11,538 nucleotides of DNA from Actinomycetota bacterium. GTDB lineage: Bacteria; Actinomycetota; Actinomycetes; S36-B12; UBA10799. How positions within the stretch are numbered: the stretch's first letter is position 1; each line of letters opens with the position of its first letter. The stretch is taken from contig JAUPKM010000613.1 of the NCBI GenBank assembly GCA_030837445.1, positions 1 to 11,538 on the forward strand, read 5' to 3'. The notes beneath the pieces were generated by a model. The model searched no databases, had not been told where the DNA came from, and saw nothing but the letters and a program-made list of their open reading frames with translations. Positions 1-6,959 of the stretch are shown piece by piece. The position numbers and the translations under genes are program-made.

Positions 1-256
1 GTGGGGACGGTTCGGTATCCGGTTGGTCGCAGTCGCCCCCGGTATCGTGCACACGGAATCCTGGGAACGCTACGGGTTGGAACCTGCCGCGGTATCGACG
101 GTGGTGCCGCTGGCACGGTTGCAGGCGGCCGACGAGGTCGCCGCCCTGATCACGTTTCTGGCGAGCGCTGGCGGCGACTACATCTCGGGTGCCACACTGG
201 TGGCTGATGGGGGCCTCGACGTCAGCGGTCCGGGGTCGGCCTTCGGGAAGTCGTAG
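1..256 (+). CDS. Short-chain dehydrogenase/reductase (SDR), C-terminal part only
   Basis: This is the 3' end of a gene cut by the left window edge; the frame is open from base 2 to the TAG at 254-256, about 84 codons. The visible part matches the C-terminal third of classical SDR oxidoreductases. It shows a VAPGIVHT segment (the PG region after the catalytic Tyr/Lys helix), a PLARLQAADEVAALITFLAS segment (the usual PLGR...EEVA...FLAS) and a final YISGATLVADGG, equivalent to the usual YITGQ.L.VDGG. The Rossmann dinucleotide-binding motif and the catalytic Ser-Tyr-Lys lie outside the window, so neither substrate nor cofactor can be inferred. The next gene starts 11 to 32 bases downstream on the same strand, so it may share a transcript. 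Confidence 0.88.
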   Translation, partial: WGRFGIRLVAVAPGIVHTESWERYGLEPAAVSTVVPLARLQAADEVAALITFLASAGGDYISGATLVADGGLDVSGPGSAFGKS

Positions 257-276
257 TCGCGACTGACATGACGAGT

Positions 277-282
277 AGGGGA
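277..282 (+). promoter_or_regulatory. Shine-Dalgarno-like AGGGGA that favours the GTG start at 289
   Basis: AGGGGA lies six bases before GTG 289. The in-frame ATG at 268 has no purine-rich motif in front of it (GTCGCGACTGAC). This favours GTG 289 as the start of the EAL gene, although ATG 268 cannot be excluded. Confidence 0.45.
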
Positions 283-288
283 TCAACA

Positions 289-1518
289 GTGGTGGACTCC
301 TTACCCGTCGCGCTGCAAGACGAGATCAGTCGCGCTGTGGTCACACCGGCCGATGCGATCGTGTTGTGCCTCGCTGACGGCAGTCACTCCATCGTCCACA
401 TGAATGACGGTGCCGCCGACGCGTTGTCGGCGATGAGTGGCCGGGCTGCGCCGTCGCGCAGTTACACGGAACTGAGCCGCGACATCTCACTGCCGTCACT
501 GCTGCCAGTGTCCGTGTCCGCCGATGTTGCCGCTGGCCTGACGCGAATCCGGCAGACCGGCGAGCGGATCGAGGCCATCTCTCCGCTCCGCGACTTCGAG
601 GGGAACATCACTGGGTATCTGCTCTATGTCCTCTCGCATGTGCGCGGCTACCTGGTGTGTGCGTTCCGGTCGCTGCCGGCCGGCGCGGGCGACAGTTACC
701 CGGCGCAGGTCACGATCTCGCCGGCTGCGTTGCGCTCCGCGTTACGCAATGGCGAACTTGCGCTGTACGCCCAGCCGGTGCTGGATGTCGCCACCGGCCG
801 GACAGCGGGAGCGGAAATGCTGGTCCGCTGGCGGCACCCGACGCGCGGTCTGCTGGGTCCGGAGAGTTTCCTGTCCGCAGCCGAAGGCAACTCGTTCATG
901 GACGAGTTCGGCGCCTGGGTGATCGACAGGTGTGTCCTGCAGACCTCCTTGTGGGAGCGAAACGGGCAGCCCCTGGACTACTTCCGGGTTGGTATCAACC
1001 TGTCTCCGCGGCAGCTGACGCACAGCGATGTGGTGGGAGAGGTGCGGGCCGCGCTGCACCGGCACCGTACGTCCCCCGACAACATTCTGGTGGAGGTGGT
1101 CGAGTCGCCAGCCTTGGAGTCGCGGTCCGCGGCCGCCGAGCAGTTGAAGCAGCTGTTGGAGCTCGGGGTGCGGGTTGGCATCGACGACTTCGGGGCCGGT
1201 TTCGCGAACATGGCCTATCTGCGGGACCTCCCAATCGACATGATCAAGGTCGACCGGACCCTGATGGGGTTGGATCCCACCGTCCGCGATGAACGGATCC
1301 TGGCTGCGGTACAGACCATCGCGGAGGCGATCGGCGCCGATGTGGTGCTCGAGGGCGTGGAGCGCCCAGCGCAGTTTGACGTCGCGCGACGCTGTCATGT
1401 GCGATTCGCGCAGGGGTTCCTGCTCGGCCGACCGACGCTGCCAGAATTGGTGCCCCCGAAGGCTCTGATGCCGGTCACGCCGTCGGCGGATCTTCCCGGC
1501 CGCGCCGCTGCGACCTGA
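289..1518 (+). CDS. PAS-like/EAL-domain cyclic-di-GMP phosphodiesterase
   Basis: The product should hydrolyse c-di-GMP to pGpG in the cytoplasm. The EAL domain fills roughly residues 150-390, numbered from GTG 289. The signature Glu is kept at E176, but the motif reads E-M-L instead of E-A-L, followed by VRWRHP. Other metal and catalytic positions look intact: N237 in INLSPRQL, E269 in LVEVVES, D299-D300 in IDDFGAGF, K320 in IKVDRTL, E355 in LEGVE, and Q375 in AQGFLLGRP. Activity is therefore expected. The first ~120 residues look like a small PAS-type sensory domain (VHMNDGAADAL, then an EAISPLRDFEGNITGYLLY strand region); no ligand is evident. There is no GGDEF domain or membrane segment. 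The stop TGA (1516-1518) overlaps the ATG of the next gene by one base, so it is probably translationally coupled to the membrane protein. The start was chosen by the AGGGGA at 277; ATG 268 would add seven residues. Confidence 0.9.
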   Translation: MVDSLPVALQDEISRAVVTPADAIVLCLADGSHSIVHMNDGAADALSAMSGRAAPSRSYTELSRDISLPSLLPVSVSADVAAGLTRIRQTGERIEAISPLRDFEGNITGYLLYVLSHVRGYLVCAFRSLPAGAGDSYPAQVTISPAALRSALRNGELALYAQPVLDVATGRTAGAEMLVRWRHPTRGLLGPESFLSAAEGNSFMDEFGAWVIDRCVLQTSLWERNGQPLDYFRVGINLSPRQLTHSDVVGEVRAALHRHRTSPDNILVEVVESPALESRSAAAEQLKQLLELGVRVGIDDFGAGFANMAYLRDLPIDMIKVDRTLMGLDPTVRDERILAAVQTIAEAIGADVVLEGVERPAQFDVARRCHVRFAQGFLLGRPTLPELVPPKALMPVTPSADLPGRAAAT

Positions 1519-2663
1519 TGTCGCCATCGGGCGGCAGCCTCGGTCAGCCCGCCGGGGGTGAGACCGACCCGGATGCCGATCGGGACCCCGCACTGCCCCC
1601 GGTGCGGCACCTGCTGCGACGGATTCTGCTGGGCATCGGCGCCCTGTTGGTGGTCGCCTTCATGGTGCTGTCGCTGACGGCGGAACTACGCAAGGGCAGC
1701 ACCATCGCGGAGTCCCTTGGACGGATATCGCCCTGGTGGTTCCTGGTGGTCGCGCTGGGTTCGGTCGGTCTCATGGTCATGACCACGTCGACGACGGCGG
1801 CGCCGCTGCCGTCGCTGTCGTTTGCAGCGGCGTTCGTCTGCCAGCACAGTTCGCAAGCGGTCGGAAATCTCATTCCCGGGCCTTCGGCGATGGCGGTGCG
1901 GTACGCCCTGGTGCGCAGCTACGGGGTCGGTGCCGAAGACTTCGCGCGGGCGACCATCACCGTTTCGATGCTCTCCTCGCTGATGATCACGGCGATGCCA
2001 CTGCTGGGCATCGTGGCGCTGACGTTGGCCCAGCAGAGCGACTCTGACGCAACCTCGCTGCTGCCGCTGGCCATTGGCGCGACCCTCCTGTCGCTGGTCA
2101 GCGTTGGTGGCGCGGTCGCGGTGCTTCGCAGTTCCGGTTTCACTGTCTGGCTTGCCCGCAGATACGGTCGAATCGCGAACTGGGTCAGGCACCGCCTGCA
2201 TCGGCATCGGCGCGACCTCACGGTCACCGAACATGTCGCGCTGCAGGGCCGAGCGCGACTGATCGCCGGCCTACGTGCCAGCGGAACCCGGGTGTTGGCG
2301 TTTGTGGCGGCCCTCTACTGGGCCAACGGTCTGCTGCTGGTCGTCTGTCTCTGGGCAGCAGGTGTGCCGACCGCGGAACTCGGTCTGGTTGGCGGACTCG
2401 CGGTGTACACAGTCGGGCGGCTGTCGACGTTGGTGCAGGTCACACCTGGCGGCATCGGAGTTGTGGAGGTGGCCTACACAGCCGCCTACACCGCGTTTCT
2501 CGGTTCGCAATACCAGCCACAGGTGCTCTCCGGTGTCATCCTGTACCGGTTGGGGACCTACCTGCTGCCGATAGTCGTCGGCGCGGTGACCGGGGCCTAT
2601 TGGGGGCTGACACGGCGCCGGCGGGATCGTCACCACATCGGGGTCCAGGAGGCCAGCGGATGA
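1518..2663 (+). CDS. Multi-pass membrane protein of the LPG_synthase_TM / UPF0104 (YbhN-like) family
   Basis: The 381-residue protein has a hydrophilic, Pro/Asp-rich N-terminus of about 30 residues and then multiple hydrophobic segments (about 33-53, 72-90, 148-170, 180-204, 257-281, 284-305, 338-362). Family hallmarks are GNLIPGPSAMAVRY near residues 116-129, TPGGIGVVE at 309-317 and YRLGTYLLPIVVG at 343-355. This corresponds to the membrane (flippase-like) half of MprF-type lysylphosphatidylglycerol synthases. The soluble GNAT-like aminoacyl transferase half is missing, so it is not by itself a lysyl-PG synthase; lipid transport is a reasonable guess but unproven. A basic tail (TRRRRDRHH) is presumably cytoplasmic. 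The start ATG overlaps the EAL stop (TGATG), and its own stop overlaps the PAP2 start (ATGA), indicating a three-gene operon. No strong Shine-Dalgarno precedes it, consistent with coupling. Confidence 0.85.
   Translation: MSPSGGSLGQPAGGETDPDADRDPALPPVRHLLRRILLGIGALLVVAFMVLSLTAELRKGSTIAESLGRISPWWFLVVALGSVGLMVMTTSTTAAPLPSLSFAAAFVCQHSSQAVGNLIPGPSAMAVRYALVRSYGVGAEDFARATITVSMLSSLMITAMPLLGIVALTLAQQSDSDATSLLPLAIGATLLSLVSVGGAVAVLRSSGFTVWLARRYGRIANWVRHRLHRHRRDLTVTEHVALQGRARLIAGLRASGTRVLAFVAALYWANGLLLVVCLWAAGVPTAELGLVGGLAVYTVGRLSTLVQVTPGGIGVVEVAYTAAYTAFLGSQYQPQVLSGVILYRLGTYLLPIVVGAVTGAYWGLTRRRRDRHHIGVQEASG
2647..2652 (+). promoter_or_regulatory. Strong Shine-Dalgarno AGGAGG fixing the PAP2 gene start
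   Basis: A perfect AGGAGG lies inside the end of the preceding gene, seven bases before ATG 2660. It rules in that start over an upstream in-frame candidate at 2600, which would add 20 non-conserved residues. Confidence 0.8.
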
Positions 2664-3382
2664 CGCAGACGCACGAACTTCTCGAGCCGGAGGAGCCGAT
2701 CGAGCTCTACCGGGAGTTGCCGGGCCCGGAGCGCGCGCGGGTGATGCTGCTGGCCGGCGGGGGGCTGTTGGTTGCAGGACTGGTACTCGCCGGGGTGGTG
2801 CTGGGATGGGAATCGGGGCTCGATGCCAGTGATCGCCCGATCGGGGTGTGGTTCTTCGATATCGCCGCCGGTAACGAGGACATTCTGCGGTACGCCAAGG
2901 CCTTTCAGCTGCTGGGATCGGGCAACTTCACCGGTCCGGTGACCGCACTGGTGTTGGTACTGTTGGCCATCGCCCGCAAGTGGGGCTGGCTGGCCTGGCT
3001 GGCAGCGGTATCGCTGGGGGGGCTGTTCATCTCGGAGTTCCTGAAGCACGCGATAGCGAGGGAACGTCCGACCTGGCCGAGTCCGCACTTCTCAGAGGCC
3101 GGGTACTCGTTCCCTTCCGGTCACACGCTGTCCGGGGTGACAAGCTGGGTGGCGATCGGAATTCTGTTGCTCTTCCTACTGCCGCGGCCGTGGTCGACCG
3201 TCCTCGGCTGGATCGTGATCGTGTTCGGGGTCGCGATGGGCCCAAGCCGGTTGTTCCTCGGGGTTCATTGGGTCACCGACGTGCTGGGCAGTTGGCTGAT
3301 CGGCTTTGGCTGGCTGCTTCTGGTCAGTGGCTGGTTCGTGCGACGGCTCGGTCGTCGGGTCAGTCCGACCCGACAGGAGTGA
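2660..3382 (+). CDS. PAP2-superfamily membrane lipid phosphatase
   Basis: The 240-residue integral membrane phosphatase carries all three PAP2 catalytic motifs: K129-x6-R136-P137 (KHAIARERP), P152-S-G-H155 (SFPSGH) and S196-R-x5-H203-x3-D207 (SRLFLGVHWVTD). H203 is the expected nucleophile and H155 the acid/base. About six hydrophobic segments surround them (around 28-49, 91-105, 108-126, 158-175, 180-195, 207-226). The family dephosphorylates phosphatidic acid, phosphatidylglycerol phosphate or undecaprenyl pyrophosphate; the sequence does not say which. The start is fixed by AGGAGG at 2647 and overlaps the previous stop (ATGA). Co-transcription with a lipid-flippase-like protein suggests envelope lipid or isoprenoid-carrier metabolism. 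The 3' end overlaps the convergent antiporter gene by 23 bp. Confidence 0.93.
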   Translation: MTQTHELLEPEEPIELYRELPGPERARVMLLAGGGLLVAGLVLAGVVLGWESGLDASDRPIGVWFFDIAAGNEDILRYAKAFQLLGSGNFTGPVTALVLVLLAIARKWGWLAWLAAVSLGGLFISEFLKHAIARERPTWPSPHFSEAGYSFPSGHTLSGVTSWVAIGILLLFLLPRPWSTVLGWIVIVFGVAMGPSRLFLGVHWVTDVLGSWLIGFGWLLLVSGWFVRRLGRRVSPTRQE

Positions 3383-4688
3383 CGGGACCGGCGGCTGCTG
3401 GCGTTCCGAGTTGGGACATGGGGCCTCGGCCGCGGGGCTCCGAGGACTCCGAAAGTTCGGCCGTGGGCTGTGCGGTCGCGATCCAGGCGGCGTAGCGACG
3501 AGCGCCCGGGCCGGCCGTCAGGCCGTGCAGCAGCACCGAAAGAATGATGGTCAGCGTTGCAGCCGCCAGCACGTCGTCAAGCATTGATGAGGGACGCAGG
3601 TCCTCCACCGCCAGCATCGCGAAGACGACCGAAGCCAAGCCGCGGGGACCAAACCACCCAATGAACGCAACGGTTGGGCCGCGTAGCCCTGAACCCAGCA
3701 GGCTGAGGGCCACCGGGACCATCCGCAGAACCGTCAATGCGGCGGCCGCGAACACGAACTCCTGCCAGCCCAGGTTGATCAGCAGGGTGGGCACCGCCAG
3801 CGCCCCGAACGCCAGCCAGGTCGCGTAACCCATCGGCTCAACGATGCTCTCGGCCAGGACCAGGGGCTTGGCGTCCGAGGATTTCAGGGCGGACGCGAAG
3901 AAGGTACCCGCGACGAAGGCGGCGATGAAGCCGTTGCCGCCGATCGCGGAGGCTAGCGTGTAGGCCAGCAGTGGCAACATCAGGACCGCGATCGCCCTGC
4001 TATGAGCCGTGCTCATGAGCCTGGTATCCGAGAACCGGATCGCTGCCCCGGCGGCATAGCCGAGCGCCGCGCCGAGGGCTGCACCCAACCCGATTTCGAT
4101 CAGTGCTGTCAGTAGCGACGCGGCCGGCGCGAGCCCCTCCTCGCCTGCCAGAGCAGCAATCGCGAACAGCACCACGGGGGTGGCCAGTCCGTCGTTGAGA
4201 CCGCTCTCGACGTTCAGCAGACGGCGAACCCGTACCGGTACTGCCTTGTTCAGCACCGTCGCGGCGCCGAGCGCAGCGTCGGTGGGGGCCAGCATTGATC
4301 CCAATAGCAGGGCCATCAGGAGTGGCATCTCCGGGAAGATGCCGACCGCGAGCAGAGTGCCGGCGGCGATCGTCAACGGCAGCCCAATCAGCAACAACCG
4401 CGACACTGTGGCCGCGTCATGCCCAATCTGGCGGGGCCGAATCCCGGCCGCGTCGGTGAACAGCACGATCGCCAAGGTGGCCTCGGCCAGCACTTTCAGC
4501 GGTTCGGAGTGGTCCGCCGTGCCACCGAACGCCAGACTCAGCAGCCAGCCGGCCAGCAGGAAGACGATCGGCGCAGTCAGGTTCCAACGACCTAGTTTCC
4601 GGGCCGTGAGGCTAAAGGCGAGAATCAGGAAGGCGGCGATGGCCGTGGCGGTTCCCAGCTCGATCGTGTTCGACGCATCGCCCGGCAT
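3360..4688 (-). CDS. CPA1-type Na+/H+ (cation:proton) antiporter
   Basis: The 442-residue protein is strongly hydrophobic over residues 10-400, with about 12 membrane segments. CPA1 hallmarks are APTDAALG at 134-141, NVESGLNDG at 159-167 (E161 and the N165-D166 ion-binding pair) and GWFGPRGLASVVFAML late in the protein, with the conserved Arg. It should exchange cytoplasmic Na+ or K+ for protons across the cell membrane. A soluble C-terminal tail of about 45 residues follows (RRYAAWIATAQP...), too short for a RCK/TrkA-C regulatory domain. The ATG at 4686-4688 lies only four bases after the stop of the multicopper oxidase gene, and no good Shine-Dalgarno is seen, so it probably depends on read-through from the oxidase gene. 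The 3' end overlaps the PAP2 gene on the other strand by 23 bp, so the tail length could vary between relatives. Confidence 0.92.
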   Translation of the reverse strand: MPGDASNTIELGTATAIAAFLILAFSLTARKLGRWNLTAPIVFLLAGWLLSLAFGGTADHSEPLKVLAEATLAIVLFTDAAGIRPRQIGHDAATVSRLLLIGLPLTIAAGTLLAVGIFPEMPLLMALLLGSMLAPTDAALGAATVLNKAVPVRVRRLLNVESGLNDGLATPVVLFAIAALAGEEGLAPAASLLTALIEIGLGAALGAALGYAAGAAIRFSDTRLMSTAHSRAIAVLMLPLLAYTLASAIGGNGFIAAFVAGTFFASALKSSDAKPLVLAESIVEPMGYATWLAFGALAVPTLLINLGWQEFVFAAAALTVLRMVPVALSLLGSGLRGPTVAFIGWFGPRGLASVVFAMLAVEDLRPSSMLDDVLAAATLTIILSVLLHGLTAGPGARRYAAWIATAQPTAELSESSEPRGRGPMSQLGTPAAAGPVTPVGSD

Positions 4689-4692
4689 GGGG

Positions 4693-6303
4693 TCACACTA
4701 GGTCAACAACACCCATCATTCCGGCGTCTTCGTGCGGCAGGATGTGGCAGTGCTGCACGATCTTGCCGGTGAAGTCGACCGGGTGCATCCTGACGGTGAT
4801 ACTGCCCGGCGCGTCGGGACCTGTGGCCGGCGGGATCGGGTAGGTATCCCAGAAGGCGGGTTCCGGCACTGGTTTGCCGTTCTCGGCGACCACGAAGAAT
4901 GGGTTCGTGTGGATGTGGAACGCGTGCTGCTGGTTCGTCAGATTTTGGATGGTCCACTCCTCGATGGTGCCGACCTTGAGGGCCATCACATCGGGTCCCT
5001 GATCGAAGGTGACGCCATTGACACTCATCGCGCCCTGCCAGGAGCCGTAGGTCACGTTGCGCCGCGCTGTCACTTGGTTGGCGGCGATCGGTGTCACCTG
5101 GCTCGGTAGGCGGGTCGGCAATGACATCGGCTTCGGCGCCCCGGTGACCTGCACCGTCAGGAAATCGATATCCGGCTGACCGAAGCCGACGGCCGTGCGG
5201 CCGGTGAGGGTGAACGTGCCAGCGTTCGTGGGCGCCTGCACCAGAATGTCGAATCGGTTGCCGGGCACCATCAGGTGGGCATCGGCCTTGGTCAGAACGG
5301 GCAAGGTCATACCGTCGCGGGCGAGGAACTTGAGCCCACCGGGCAGCGGGGCCCGGCGTTGGTCGAGCAGAGCCAGGTCGAAGTAGTCGATCGGATCCGC
5401 GTTCACGATCTGCCAGCGCTGCACCTCTCCGGGCCTCATCCGGACCTGCGGGTTGATGTGCCCATTGGTGGTGAATGCCGGGTTGCCACTCAACGAGAGG
5501 AATCGGTTGTCATGCATCGAGGACATCCTCGCGATCATCGCCGGACCGTTCTGAATCCGCTGCAGCACGAGTACCTGCTCGGTGGCGGCGGCGACCTCGG
5601 GCACCTCATCCAGTGGACCGGAGACGATCAGGGCGCCCGCCATTCCGCCAAGCACCTGCAGCGACACCGAACCGTGCCGGTGGGGGTGATACCAGTTGAG
5701 TCCGCCCCAGTGGTCAGCGGGGACTTTGATCTCGTAGTCCTGCGAGGCTCCCGGCGCGATGTCCAAGAACACGTTGTCGCTGTTTCCGGTCGGCGAAACG
5801 TGTAGACCGTGGGTGTGCAGGTTCGTGCCGTTATCCGACATGTCTGCCATCCCGCCCTGACCCTGGCCCCCCATCTGGCCCATACCGCCCTGATTGCCGA
5901 TCGGGCTGAGGTTGTTCGTCAGCGTGAGGCGGAGCGTATCGCCGGGGTTCACCCGGAAGGTGGGCGCAGGCAGCGATCCCTCGTAGACCATCGTGTCGAT
6001 GGTCTCGCCGAGCACTGTCAGCTGCGAATTGGTCGCGGTCAAATTCGTTGCGAGCACTCCATTGGCCGAAGCCCGCACAGCGGGCTGCGGTGCTGGGGCT
6101 GACTGCGACCCGCCGGTGGTAGCTGTTCCGGTCGGTGTGGCAGCGGGCGAGCTGGCGGTTGCTCCGTTGTCCGATTGGCCGCAGGCCGCCAGACCCGGCA
6201 CCGCGGCAAGCGTCCCGAGGCCCAGGATGCCGCGCAACACCGTGCGACGATCCACTCGAACCCCGTTCGAATCCACTCTGGTCAGGCGTTCTTGCGGGGG
6301 CAT
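4693..6303 (-). CDS. mmcO: Tat-exported lipoprotein multicopper oxidase (MmcO-like)
   Basis: The 536-residue three-domain oxidase should oxidise Cu(I) and perhaps phenolic substrates outside the cytoplasmic membrane, reducing O2 to water. The N-terminus has a twin-arginine motif (DRRTVLRG, R19-R20) and a lipobox ending at C41 (PGLAAC), followed by a low-complexity Ser/Thr/Ala/Pro linker to about residue 78. All four copper-binding motifs are present: HTHG at 163-166, WYHPHRHG at 204-211, H460-x2-H463-x-H465, and H518-C519-H520-x3-H524-x4-M529. C519, H460 and H524 with axial M529 form the T1 site. A Gly/Met/Gln-rich stretch lies at 139-155, just before the first copper motif. M. tuberculosis MmcO (Rv0846c) has the same lipoprotein plan and is RicR-regulated; the symbol is by that analogy only. 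A GGAG lies eight bases before the ATG. A CsoR-like palindrome sits about 50 bp upstream. The antiporter gene follows after four bases. Confidence 0.92.
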   Translation of the reverse strand: MPPQERLTRVDSNGVRVDRRTVLRGILGLGTLAAVPGLAACGQSDNGATASSPAATPTGTATTGGSQSAPAPQPAVRASANGVLATNLTATNSQLTVLGETIDTMVYEGSLPAPTFRVNPGDTLRLTLTNNLSPIGNQGGMGQMGGQGQGGMADMSDNGTNLHTHGLHVSPTGNSDNVFLDIAPGASQDYEIKVPADHWGGLNWYHPHRHGSVSLQVLGGMAGALIVSGPLDEVPEVAAATEQVLVLQRIQNGPAMIARMSSMHDNRFLSLSGNPAFTTNGHINPQVRMRPGEVQRWQIVNADPIDYFDLALLDQRRAPLPGGLKFLARDGMTLPVLTKADAHLMVPGNRFDILVQAPTNAGTFTLTGRTAVGFGQPDIDFLTVQVTGAPKPMSLPTRLPSQVTPIAANQVTARRNVTYGSWQGAMSVNGVTFDQGPDVMALKVGTIEEWTIQNLTNQQHAFHIHTNPFFVVAENGKPVPEPAFWDTYPIPPATGPDAPGSITVRMHPVDFTGKIVQHCHILPHEDAGMMGVVDLV

Positions 6304-6349
6304 GCGGTCAGCTCCAGTGCGCTCGGTGGACTCTCCCGTACCTCCTGCG

Positions 6350-6379
6350 AGAGTACCCCAGGGGGTACCGAGCCTCTAA
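6350..6379 (-). promoter_or_regulatory. Candidate promoter of the multicopper oxidase gene
   Basis: On the minus strand a weak TTAGAG (-35, 6374-6379) and TACTCT (-10, 6350-6355; TAnnnT type) are separated by 18 bp, with the CsoR-like palindrome filling most of the spacer. Transcription would start near 6343, giving a leader of about 40 bases. The boxes are poor matches to consensus; the placement relative to the palindrome is the main support. Confidence 0.35.
6353..6368 (-). promoter_or_regulatory. CsoR/RicR-like copper-responsive operator palindrome
   Basis: GTACCCC-AG-GGGGTAC is a perfect 7-bp inverted repeat with a 2-bp centre, 50 bp upstream of the multicopper oxidase start. Its form (TACCCC facing GGGGTA) matches the operators described for the actinobacterial CsoR family, including RicR sites in front of mycobacterial copper genes. 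It lies between or over likely promoter elements of the oxidase gene, where a repressor would block polymerase. No csoR gene is in the window, so the regulator would act from elsewhere. Confidence 0.7.
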
Positions 6380-6421
6380 CTGGCAACGATAGTCGGTCAG
6401 CGCGGTGCGGTCTGTCGGGAT

Positions 6422-6448
6422 GTCACCGGTGCGCTCAGCTGCGGTGAC
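6422..6448 (-). terminator. Hairpin spanning the mscL stop codon, possible weak terminator
   Basis: GTCACCG (6422-6428) and CGGTGAC (6442-6448) form a perfect 7-bp stem with a 13-base loop that contains the mscL stop codon. No T-run follows on the minus strand, so it is not a classical intrinsic terminator. It could reduce read-through or stabilise the mscL mRNA. Confidence 0.3.
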
Positions 6449-6821
6449 CATCGCGATCAGCCAGCAGGTCGCGGATCTCGCGAAGCAGTACTACCTGCTC
6501 CTCGGCCTCCTCCTCGGCGTCCGTCTTGCCGAGCTTCGCGCGGAACTTGTTCATCGGCACGACGAAGATGAAGTAGACCACGGCCGCGGTGATCAGGAAG
6601 GTGATGATCGCATTGACCATTGCCGTGAAGTCGATGACCTGGCCGTTGACGGTGACCTGGCCGGCGTCGATCCCGCCGCCGAGGGCAAGCCCGACGATCG
6701 GCTTGATCAGGTTCGTGGTGAAGGAGTTGACGAGGGCGGTGAAGGCCGCGCCGATCACAACCGCGACTGCCAGGTCGATCACGTTGCCGCGCAGCACGAA
6801 GTCGCGGAATCCCTTGAGCAT
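6435..6821 (-). CDS. mscL: Large-conductance mechanosensitive channel MscL
   Basis: At 128 residues the protein is close to the usual MscL length. It opens with MLKGFRDFVLRGNVIDLAVAVVIGAAF, the N-terminal amphipathic helix and gate-forming TM1 (about 14-44, with NLIKPIVGLALGG at its end). A short periplasmic loop contains the GQVTVNGQVIDFTAM strands, TM2 lies at about 67-90, and an acidic linker (TDAEEEAEEQ) leads to the C-terminal helix that forms the cytoplasmic bundle (VVLLREIRDLLA). It forms the pentameric emergency valve that releases solutes on hypo-osmotic shock. An AAAGGG lies seven bases before the ATG. It is transcribed in the same direction as, and upstream of, the oxidase gene, but a 131-bp gap with its own operator suggests a separate unit. 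It is divergent from the histidine-phosphatase gene. Confidence 0.97.
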   Translation of the reverse strand: MLKGFRDFVLRGNVIDLAVAVVIGAAFTALVNSFTTNLIKPIVGLALGGGIDAGQVTVNGQVIDFTAMVNAIITFLITAAVVYFIFVVPMNKFRAKLGKTDAEEEAEEQVVLLREIRDLLADRDGHRS

Positions 6822-6959
6822 GGCTGACCCTTTCTAGGTCGGTGTTGTCAGTGCTGCCACGCTAGGCGCAGGAGCACCGGTCCCATGGCGAGTGGTAGCA
6901 AGGATAGAGACGCGGCCAGATTCGAGCTGCGCAGGGATGGGAACGGGCAGAATGATCGG
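6822..6959. promoter_or_regulatory. Divergent intergenic region between mscL and the histidine-phosphatase gene
   Basis: This 138-bp stretch must hold the promoters of both genes. I see only weak boxes: TAGCGT-type and AGGATAGA-type sequences on either strand, and no convincing -35/-10 pair. AGGAG at 6870-6874 precedes an alternative ATG (6885) for the plus-strand gene. No palindrome or riboswitch-like structure was recognised. Confidence 0.3.

Noticed and set aside
289..1518. GGDEF-EAL dual-function protein
   Set aside because: The N-terminal part is only ~140 residues, has no GGDEF or RxxD motif and looks PAS-like.
742..1593. Long minus-strand open frame (283 codons) opposite the EAL gene
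   Set aside because: Its product is Arg/His/Pro-rich with no recognisable motif, whereas the plus-strand frame carries a complete EAL signature set; it is a GC-driven shadow.
1686..2234. Minus-strand open frame opposite the LPG_synthase_TM gene
   Set aside because: The product is low-complexity Arg/Gln-rich; the plus strand encodes a clear membrane protein in overlapping operon context.
1518..2663. Full MprF lysylphosphatidylglycerol synthase
   Set aside because: The protein ends after the membrane domain; the C-terminal aminoacyl transferase domain is absent and the following gene is a PAP2 phosphatase.
5275..5805. Plus-strand open frame (176 codons) inside the multicopper oxidase gene
   Set aside because: It lies antisense to copper-binding motif regions and has no family resemblance of its own.
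6341..6346. AGGAGG on the minus strand in the oxidase leader as a ribosome-binding site for a leader peptide
   Set aside because: No ATG, GTG or TTG occurs at a usable distance after it, and the oxidase start is about 37 bases further on with its own GGAG.
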